Shown here piece by piece: positions 1 through 5,132 of a DNA stretch of 9,600 bases. Position numbers and translations under genes: made by a program. The DNA comes from Paraclostridium ghonii. GTDB lineage: Bacteria; Bacillota; Clostridia; Peptostreptococcales; Peptostreptococcaceae. Every line of letters starts with the position of its first letter. The first letter of the stretch is position 1. Below the pieces are notes generated by a model that was given only the letters and a program-made list of their open reading frames with translations, ran no database searches and had not been told where the DNA came from. Location: NCBI RefSeq assembly GCF_023653455.1, contig NZ_JAKEDR010000135.1:1-9600 (forward strand), read 5' to 3'.

Positions 1-196
1 GTATGAAATATGTCAAAAAATTTAACAAGTAAAGAAATAATTAAAATTTATATAATTTATTATTAAAGAAAAGCAAAAAAGGTTCGTAATATTATAAGTA
101 GAGCATTTTAAGTAGAGAATGGTTGTAAATGGGGGGATATTGGGTTTTACCATTATAGATTAGATTTTACTAAACTTAAAAAGGAGGAATAGAATA
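1..196 (+). promoter_or_regulatory. Leader region upstream of the MCP gene, no clear promoter
   Basis: This stretch holds no convincing gene. The only open frame at the left edge reads nine codons and stops at 30-32; it could be the tail of an upstream gene, but the window does not show that. A TATAAT lies at 51-56 but has no acceptable -35 at 16-18 bp. A 9-base direct repeat (TAAGTAGAG) lies at 95-103 and 109-117. Six-base inverted arms AATGGT/ACCATT (118-123 and 149-154) flank a six-G run at 131-136. I looked for a cyclic-di-GMP riboswitch and for a SigD-type promoter and found no convincing match to either. Confidence 0.4.
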
Positions 197-2278
197 ATGA
201 AATCAAAAATAATGGCGAATATGAATTATAAAAATAAGAGCATAAAGACTCAACTGACTTTTATAATTGTAGGTGTAGTAGTAGTTTGTTGCTTATTGTT
301 AGGATCAATTACAAGTTATTTAAACTATAAAGCCTCTAATACGATTTTATCAAATTCAGCTGAAGAAATTACTGAGCAAGCATCTCAAACAGCATCTCAA
401 AAGATAAAAAATCTTAAAGATGTTACAATAGAAACTGGAATAATAAAAGAACTTTCAGACCCTAAGGTAAGTGTAGAGGAAAAGCAAAATATTATTACAA
501 GACAAGAAAAGCTTACAGGTTTAACATTAGGACAAATTATATATGCAGATGGAAAGGATATTTTTAGTGGAAAAGATTATTCATCTAGAGATTACTTTAA
601 AATATCTATGCAAGGGGATGCGTATATGAGTAGTCCTGTTGTAAGTAAAGTAACGGGAGATCTAACACTTGTAGTTTCAGCTCCTATTTGGGAAAATGGA
701 ATACAAGGAAGTAAGGTTGTAGGGATAGTAACTTTTGACGTAGATAAAAACTTTTTAAATGATATCGCTAATAATATAAAAATAAGTAAAAATAGCTATT
801 CTTATTTGATAGACAGTAAAGGAACTACAATTGCTCACAAGGATGAAAGTCTTGTAGCTGTTCAAAATTCTATAAAAGAAGCTAAAACAAATCCATCAGC
901 TAAGCCTTTTGCTGAAGCAGATAAAAATCTTATATCAGGAAAATCTGGGAAAATGGATGTAGAGCTGAAAGGAGAAAAGTGGATACTAGCATATGCTCCA
1001 GTTGAAAATACTGATGGTTGGGGGATCGGTATAATGACTAATAAAGGAGATTTTCTTGGACCAGTATATACTTCAATTGGAACAACTATTGGATTAGCAA
1101 CAGTATTTACTATAGTAGCATTTATAGCAGCTATAAAGTTTGCCAGTAAGATAGGAAATCCATTAAAATATTGCAGTGAAAGACTTAAAAAACTAGCAGA
1201 AGGCGATTTAAATTCAAAAACACCAGAAATAAATGAAAAAAATGAAATTGGTCTATTATCTAGTGCTACAAATAATATAGTTACTGATCTTAGTGAAATG
1301 ATGAGTATACTAATTTATATATTAACCGAAATAAGTAATGGAAATTTAGATATAGATACAAATGATGAAAAATTGAATTACTTATTTACAAATGACTTTG
1401 AACCTCTGTTGACAGCTATAAATAAAATTATTGACAGTTTAAATATTACTTTAGATCAAATAAGTACAGCAGGAGAACAAGTTGCAATTAGCTCAATACA
1501 ATTATCTGAAGGAGCTCAAGTTCTTTCTCAGGGGGCTACGGAGCAAGCTAGCTCAATTCAGGAACTTTCAGCAACTATAGATGAGGTATCAGAGCAAATT
1601 AAACAAACAGCTAAAAATGCAGATAGAGCTAAGTCTATTTCAAATAAATCAAGTGTCGCAACAGATAAAGGTAAAAAACAAATGCAGGAAATGATTACTG
1701 CAATGGACGAAATATGCAATACTTCAAATAGAATTGGAGATATAATCAAAAATATCGATGATATAGCATTCCAAACAAATATACTAGCTCTAAATGCAGC
1801 TGTAGAAGCGGCACGTGCAGGAGAAGCTGGTAAAGGATTTGCAGTTGTTGCAGATGAAGTTAGAAATCTTGCTGAGAAATCTGCCCAAAGTGCAAAAGAT
1901 ACTGCTGAGTTAATAGAAAAATCAATTTTAGCAATAGAAAATGGTACAAAGATAGTATCAGAAACAGCAAAATCTCTTGAAGAAGTTGTCAATGGAGCTA
2001 AGACTTCATCAGAGGTTATACAAGAAATTGCAGATGCAAGTAATGAGCAAGCTCAACATATAAATCAGGTAAACACTGGTATGGAACAAATATCAGTAGT
2101 AGTTCAAACTAACTCAGCAACTTCAGAAGAAAGTGCTGCAGCGAGTGAAGAACTATCAAGCCAAGCTAATATGTTAAAAGATCTTATAGGTCAGTTTAAA
2201 CTAAAAAATAATCAAGATAAAAAAGAAAAATATTTCGATGGAAAAATGTTATTTGACACTGAAGACCTTGAAATATAA
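197..2278 (+). CDS. Methyl-accepting chemotaxis protein with dCache sensor domain
   Basis: A transmembrane chemoreceptor that senses a small ligand outside the cell and controls the CheA kinase through CheW or CheV. Seen in the 693 residues: a basic N-terminus, TM1 at about 20-42, an extracellular region at about 45-285, TM2 at about 293-315, and a HAMP domain at about 316-370 with the AEGDL motif. A second HAMP-like helical segment at about 372-425 contains NGNLDID. The cytoplasmic signalling hairpin is at about 430-665. The extracellular part has dCache hallmarks: SSRDYFK near 129-135, G-x-Y, TGDLTLVVSAPI near 153-164, and a second PAS-like fold with SYLIDSKGTTIAHKD near 202-216. The kinase-contact tip is intact (FQTNILALNAAVEAARAGEA, about 525-544, then GKGFAVVADEVRNLA). 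There is no NWETF-like CheR pentapeptide at the end. AAGGAGG at 181-187 sits 9 bases before the ATG and fixes the start. A terminator follows at once, so the gene is probably monocistronic. The ligand cannot be read from the sequence; amino acids are one possibility for this sensor type. Confidence 0.96.
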   Translation: MKSKIMANMNYKNKSIKTQLTFIIVGVVVVCCLLLGSITSYLNYKASNTILSNSAEEITEQASQTASQKIKNLKDVTIETGIIKELSDPKVSVEEKQNIITRQEKLTGLTLGQIIYADGKDIFSGKDYSSRDYFKISMQGDAYMSSPVVSKVTGDLTLVVSAPIWENGIQGSKVVGIVTFDVDKNFLNDIANNIKISKNSYSYLIDSKGTTIAHKDESLVAVQNSIKEAKTNPSAKPFAEADKNLISGKSGKMDVELKGEKWILAYAPVENTDGWGIGIMTNKGDFLGPVYTSIGTTIGLATVFTIVAFIAAIKFASKIGNPLKYCSERLKKLAEGDLNSKTPEINEKNEIGLLSSATNNIVTDLSEMMSILIYILTEISNGNLDIDTNDEKLNYLFTNDFEPLLTAINKIIDSLNITLDQISTAGEQVAISSIQLSEGAQVLSQGATEQASSIQELSATIDEVSEQIKQTAKNADRAKSISNKSSVATDKGKKQMQEMITAMDEICNTSNRIGDIIKNIDDIAFQTNILALNAAVEAARAGEAGKGFAVVADEVRNLAEKSAQSAKDTAELIEKSILAIENGTKIVSETAKSLEEVVNGAKTSSEVIQEIADASNEQAQHINQVNTGMEQISVVVQTNSATSEESAAASEELSSQANMLKDLIGQFKLKNNQDKKEKYFDGKMLFDTEDLEI

Positions 2279-2296
2279 TTTTACATAAGTTTAAAT

Positions 2297-2336
2297 AAAA
2301 AATAACTGTACTTTGATTAAGTTCAGTTATTTTTTT
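2297..2336 (+). terminator. Intrinsic terminator after the MCP gene
   Basis: A 12-base perfect stem (AAAAAATAACTG at 2297-2308 with CAGTTATTTTTT at 2324-2335) is extended by ACTT/AAGT (2310-2313, 2319-2322) around a TGATT loop, after one T-T mismatch. The 3' arm runs into a T tract. It begins 18 bases after the MCP stop codon. Confidence 0.9.
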
Positions 2337-2372
2337 ACGTTTACGTATAATTAATTTAAGCCGTATATAAGT

Positions 2373-2398
2373 AATATGTTTATAATTAACAACATATT
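2373..2398 (+). promoter_or_regulatory. Inverted repeat just upstream of the ribosome site of the 2413 gene
   Basis: Perfect 8-base arms AATATGTT (2373-2380) and AACATATT (2391-2398) flank a 10-base spacer that begins with TATAAT (2381-2386). It abuts the ribosome site GAGGAG at 2399-2404. It could be an operator over a -10 box, or an RNA hairpin masking the ribosome site. No good -35 lies 16-18 bases before this TATAAT. Another TATAAT at 2346-2351 has only a weak TTCAGT-like -35, inside the preceding terminator. Confidence 0.4.
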
Positions 2399-2412
2399 GA
2401 GGAGTGTAATTA

Positions 2413-3288
2413 ATGATTAATAATATAAATAAAAATTCCTATAATACAAGAATTAATACAAAGATACTTATAAATAACAAAGAATTAATTAAAAGAGAAG
2501 TTAAAACTTCAAATGAAAAAACTGAATTATTTATAAATAGAATTAAAGCAGAAATAGAAAAAGCTAGTTCAATAGCTATAAAAATAATAACTGAAGAAAA
2601 ATTGGATTCATACGAGGAAGAATTTATAACTAATAAGTACCCAAATATAAAGAAGTTAGCACAAGATGCAAAAGAAGATGCAAAAGAATTAAAAAGTTTA
2701 ATAAAAAATTGTAACTCAGATGAAGAAATAAATGATTTAATATCTAAGTCAATAGATAATATAAAAACTATGGGTAAGAAAGGATTATTTTCAGAACTTG
2801 AAGTGAAAATAAAATTAGCTGCCATAAAAGATGTTGAAAATTTTTCGAATAAAATTAAATTACAAAATCAAAAAATAGATATTATATTAAAAAAGATATT
2901 AACCGGAGAAAAATTAACTTTAAAAGAAGAAAAATTATTAGACGAAAAATTTCCAAATATAAAGCAATTAATAACGGAGTTAATAAAAGAAAATAAATTT
3001 TTTAAAAATGAAATGAAAAATTGTCCAACGAATGAAGACAGACAACAAATGATTTTTAATAAGATAAAAGATATAGAAAGTTTATTTAAAAATGGAATAA
3101 TTTCTAGTTTAGAATTTAAATTAAACATGTTTTACATAAAAAATCTAGAAATAGAAATTAGAAAAGAAAAAAATAAATTATTTTGGATAAATCCATATGT
3201 TTATTTAAATACTTCATCTATAGTAGATAATTTAACTGGCATATTAATAATTATAGTAATTATAATATGTATTTTGAAATTTATATGA
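2413..3288 (+). CDS. Unrecognised tail-anchored protein with two tandem 104-residue helical repeats
   Basis: I do not recognise this 291-residue protein. It is highly charged and Lys/Glu/Asn/Ile-rich, and it appears almost entirely alpha-helical. Residues 40-142 and 144-246 align without gaps at an offset of exactly 104, with 38 of 103 positions identical. Shared landmarks are T-x-EKL (60-64 and 164-168), PNIK (77-80 and 181-184), KNC (98-100 and 202-204), G-x-x-S-x-LE-x-K (124-132 and 228-236) and IK-x-x-E (138-142 and 242-246). There is no signal peptide. The last 18 residues (about 274-291) form one hydrophobic helix rich in Ile, preceded by WINPYVYLN, so the body should be cytoplasmic and tail-anchored in the membrane. 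GAGGAG at 2399-2404, 8 bases before the ATG, supports the start. The gene lies between an MCP and cheV, so a link with receptor arrays or motility is possible, but this rests on position only. No clear terminator follows, so read-through into cheV is possible. Confidence 0.8.
   Translation: MINNINKNSYNTRINTKILINNKELIKREVKTSNEKTELFINRIKAEIEKASSIAIKIITEEKLDSYEEEFITNKYPNIKKLAQDAKEDAKELKSLIKNCNSDEEINDLISKSIDNIKTMGKKGLFSELEVKIKLAAIKDVENFSNKIKLQNQKIDIILKKILTGEKLTLKEEKLLDEKFPNIKQLITELIKENKFFKNEMKNCPTNEDRQQMIFNKIKDIESLFKNGIISSLEFKLNMFYIKNLEIEIRKEKNKLFWINPYVYLNTSSIVDNLTGILIIIVIIICILKFI
2530..3150 (+). repeat. Tandem intragenic duplication, two 312-bp steps
   Basis: Codons 40-142 (2530-2838) and 144-246 (2842-3150) encode homologous units in the same frame with a constant step of 312 bp. 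The protein-level match (38 of 103 identical, no gaps, counted by eye) shows an old duplication that has kept its length exactly. The conserved cores are EKL, PNIK, KNC and LE-x-K. Confidence 0.85.
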
Positions 3289-3459
3289 AGATTTATCAAC
3301 AGGCAAAGTAAAAAAAAGTTTTTGAAATATCCACAAAATGCAAAAATTTAATTAACATATGCACAAATATAGAGAAATCCGTATCTCTAGGTTTGACAAA
3401 AGTTTCCGTATATATAAAAAGTATATTTTAAAGTTAAAAATAAAAAATGGGAGGTAGTT
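3289..3459 (+). promoter_or_regulatory. Spacer before cheV: DnaA-box-like 9-mers, small palindrome, TTGACA box
   Basis: This stretch is non-coding. Three 9-mers resemble the DnaA box TTATCCACA: TTATCAACA (3293-3301), ATATCCACA (3327-3335) and ATATGCACA (3357-3365), spaced 34 and 30 bases apart. A palindrome TAGAGA/TCTCTA (3370-3375, 3384-3389) has an 8-base loop and no T tract, so it is not a typical terminator. A perfect -35-like TTGACA lies at 3393-3398. The nearest -10-like boxes, TATAAA (3413-3418) and TATATT (3422-3427), are spaced 14 and 23 bases away, which is poor for sigma A. CCGTATATA at 3406-3414 is also found before the 2413 gene (2361-2369). The cheV promoter is probably here but I cannot place it exactly. 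Confidence 0.4.
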
Positions 3460-4386
3460 ATGGGATTTTCAGAGAATACTAGCAAAACAAAAATTCTTTT
3501 AGAATCGGGGACAAATGAACTTGAAATTATGGAGTTTACTATTGCAGGTGAATTATTTGGGATAAATGTAGCAAAAGTAAGAGAGATTATGATTGCCCAA
3601 CCAGTAAAAAAAATGCCTAATTCACATGACTTGGTAGAGGGGATATTTAAGCCTAGAAATGAAATTATAACAGTTATAGATTTAGGGAGATATTTAAATT
3701 TACCTAAAACAGAAAATAAAAATAATGATATATTTATCGTTACTCACTTTAATAAGTTAAACTTTGCTTTTCATGTTGAATCAGTTGTAGGAATTGCTAG
3801 AGTTTCATGGCAAGATATAAAAAAACCTGATAAAGTAATTTATGGTGGGGATGAAGGTGTTTCTACAGGAATAGCAGAATACAAAGATAGGCTTATAACT
3901 ATTTTAGACTTTGAAAAAATTATTGCAGAAATAAGCCCTGAGTCAAGTATTCAATATGATGAAATAGATAGGCTAGGTAAACGTAAAGAAAATGATAAAA
4001 CCATTTTAATAGTAGAAGATTCAATGCTACTTTCTAAAATGATAGTAGAGTGTTTACATAAGGCAGGCTATGTAAACACAATAAAAGTTGATAATGGACA
4101 AGAAGCATGGGAATATCTAGAAGAAGTAAAATCTTGTGGTGAGCCAGTTAAAAATCATGTTTCGTGCATAGTTACAGATATTGAGATGCCATTAATGGAT
4201 GGACATAGATTAACAAAACTTGTTAAAGATGATAGCGTACTTAAAGAAATACCTTTAATACTATTCTCTTCATTAATAAGTGAAGAAATGAGAATAAAAG
4301 GCAAATCAATAGGTGCAGATGAACAAATAACTAAACCAGAGATTGCTAACTTAGTAAGTATAATTGATAGATTAACACAAAAATAG
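3460..4386 (+). CDS. cheV: CheV chemotaxis coupling protein (CheW domain fused to receiver domain)
   Basis: A cytoplasmic adaptor that links chemoreceptors to the CheA kinase through its CheW domain; phosphorylation of the receiver by CheA tunes adaptation. In the 308 residues, the CheW-like domain covers about 20-160 (EFTIAGELFGINVAKVREI at 25-43, then IFKPRNEIITVIDLGRYL). A short charged linker follows, then the receiver at about 181-305. The receiver has its acidic pair at E186/D187 (IVEDS), the phospho-acceptor at D240 (VTDIEMP), the switch serine at S270 (LFSS) and the conserved lysine at K292 (TKPEI), so it should be phosphorylatable. Length and domain order match classical CheV. GGGAGG at 3449-3454, 5 bases before the ATG, supports the start. 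It stands alone rather than in a large che operon, downstream of an MCP and the tail-anchored protein, and ends at a bidirectional terminator. Confidence 0.95.
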   Translation: MGFSENTSKTKILLESGTNELEIMEFTIAGELFGINVAKVREIMIAQPVKKMPNSHDLVEGIFKPRNEIITVIDLGRYLNLPKTENKNNDIFIVTHFNKLNFAFHVESVVGIARVSWQDIKKPDKVIYGGDEGVSTGIAEYKDRLITILDFEKIIAEISPESSIQYDEIDRLGKRKENDKTILIVEDSMLLSKMIVECLHKAGYVNTIKVDNGQEAWEYLEEVKSCGEPVKNHVSCIVTDIEMPLMDGHRLTKLVKDDSVLKEIPLILFSSLISEEMRIKGKSIGADEQITKPEIANLVSIIDRLTQK

Positions 4387-4411
4387 AAAAGGTACATAAA
4401 ATGTACCTTTT
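4387..4411. terminator. Bidirectional terminator between convergent genes
   Basis: Perfect 11-base arms AAAAGGTACAT (4387-4397) and ATGTACCTTTT (4401-4411) surround an AAA loop. The plus strand continues with a further T after the 3' arm. The minus strand likewise ends in TTTTCTATTTTTG. It starts at the base after the cheV stop and ends 3 bases before the stop of the minus-strand acetyltransferase gene, so it should serve both. Confidence 0.88.
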
Positions 4412-4413
4412 TA

Positions 4414-4944
4414 TTAGATTTCTGAATACTTCATGATTTTATCATTTAAAAATTTACTGAAATTATCAAATTCATCTTTAGTTATATCATTAGTATAAGT
4501 CATAATTTTTAATGTATGAGCAGATGTATCCTTTCTGAAAGATGGATGTATATAATCAAAATCTTGTAATTTAAAGCCTAGTTTAGAATAAAATCTTAAT
4601 CTTTTTATAGATATATCATCTGAAGGAGGATCTATTTCCAATATTATATTTTCATTATTTTTACAAAACTCTTTTATAACTTTAGATCCATAGCTTTTAC
4701 CTCTTAAATTTGGAGATATTGCAAAATGTTCTATATATACATATTCACTTAAATCCCAGTAAAATATCAAACCAATTAGTGAATTAGATTCACAAATTGC
4801 CATACAGTAATATTTATCATCTTGTAAAGCTGAAATTTGATCATTTAAAGTACGTTGCTCAAATATTGGAAAGCTAGTAGCATACATATTCATTATTTCA
4901 TTCCAATATTTATTGTTCTCAGATTGAATTCTTACAAACTCCAT
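4414..4944 (-). CDS. GNAT-family N-acetyltransferase
   Basis: Predicted to transfer an acetyl group from acetyl-CoA to an amine; the substrate is unknown. The 176 residues fit a single GNAT domain. Seen: an N-terminal helix-rich part, GLIFYWDLSEYVYIEHFAISP (58-78) as strands 3 and 4, then the CoA pyrophosphate loop LRGKSYGSKVI (80-90). In the canonical R-G-K-G-x-G pattern the second glycine is serine here (S84). Motif B follows as RFYSKLGFK (117-125). The C-terminal 25 or so residues are helical and charged. On the minus strand the ribosome site GAGGTG (4955-4950) is 5 bases before the ATG, which settles the start. It is convergent to cheV and divergent from the oxidoreductase gene and appears monocistronic. 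The serine substitution is tolerated in some family members, so I expect activity. No neighbour suggests the substrate. Confidence 0.88.
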   Translation of the reverse strand: MEFVRIQSENNKYWNEIMNMYATSFPIFEQRTLNDQISALQDDKYYCMAICESNSLIGLIFYWDLSEYVYIEHFAISPNLRGKSYGSKVIKEFCKNNENIILEIDPPSDDISIKRLRFYSKLGFKLQDFDYIHPSFRKDTSAHTLKIMTYTNDITKDEFDNFSKFLNDKIMKYSEI

Positions 4945-4989
4945 ATTATCACCTCATAAAATTATGTATATTTAGTTAAATTGTTTAAG

Positions 4990-4995
4990 ATTATA
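4990..4995 (-). promoter_or_regulatory. Possible -10 box for the acetyltransferase gene
   Basis: The minus strand reads TATAAT here, about 45 bases upstream of the ATG at 4944. No convincing TTGACA lies 16-18 bases further upstream (only AGCATA at 17 bp). It is therefore a weak or activator-dependent candidate. Confidence 0.3.
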
Positions 4996-5039
4996 TCATA
5001 TATATAGTTTTTATGCTAAGAATTTTACAAATTTATATA

Positions 5040-5060
5040 GTATGTATTGATTATGCATAC
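5040..5060. promoter_or_regulatory. Operator-like palindrome overlapping the -35 of the oxidoreductase promoter
   Basis: GTATGTAT (5040-5047) and ATGCATAC (5053-5060) form inverted arms with one mismatch and a 5-base centre TGATT. The arm spacing is near one helical turn, typical of a dimeric regulator site. It covers the proposed -35 at 5047-5052. The factor that would bind is unknown. Confidence 0.4.
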
Positions 5061-5075
5061 AGATGTTTATATTAT
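5047..5075 (+). promoter_or_regulatory. Candidate sigma A promoter for the oxidoreductase gene
   Basis: TTGATT (5047-5052), a 17-base spacer and TATTAT (5070-5075) are a fair match to the vegetative consensus, about 57 bases upstream of the preferred ATG. A second, weaker option is TTGTTT (4981-4986), 16 bases, TATAGT (5003-5008). No GG dinucleotide occurs between the acetyltransferase start and the ribosome site at 5122, so a sigma54 promoter is excluded in this spacer on this strand. Confidence 0.45.
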
Positions 5076-5121
5076 TATCTATAAAGTAAATATTATGTGT
5101 TAAAAAATAATAATAATATAT

Positions 5122-5127
5122 GGAGGG
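5122..5127 (+). promoter_or_regulatory. Ribosome binding site that fixes the oxidoreductase start at 5133
   Basis: GGAGGG lies 5 bases before ATG 5133. The in-frame GTG at 5097 would add 12 residues (LKNNNN-rich), has no ribosome site before it, and would place the GGAGGG inside the coding region. The ATG is therefore preferred. Confidence 0.85.
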
Positions 5128-5132
5128 AATTG

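Noticed and set aside
1..196. Cyclic-di-GMP riboswitch before the MCP gene
   Set aside because: I could not find the conserved GEMM-type segments or a convincing two-helix layout; only a weak 6-base inverted pair is present.
1558..1992. Open frame of 144 codons on the minus strand inside the MCP gene
   Set aside because: It is antisense to the conserved signalling hairpin, its translation is Ser/Ala/Ile-rich with no domain pattern, and it has no independent support.
2439..3128. Two minus-strand open frames opposite the duplicated-repeat gene
   Set aside because: Both are Phe/Ser/Ile-rich, as expected when a Lys/Glu/Asn-rich gene is read backwards; the plus frame has a good ribosome site and internal homology.
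3293..3365. Chromosomal or plasmid replication origin
   Set aside because: Only three imperfect boxes, no dnaA, dnaN or rep gene, and no AT-rich unwinding element distinguishable from the background.
5097..5132. Upstream GTG start for the oxidoreductase, adding 12 residues
   Set aside because: There is no ribosome site before it, and GGAGGG followed by ATG 5133 gives the N-terminus expected before the C-x3-C-x3-C motif.
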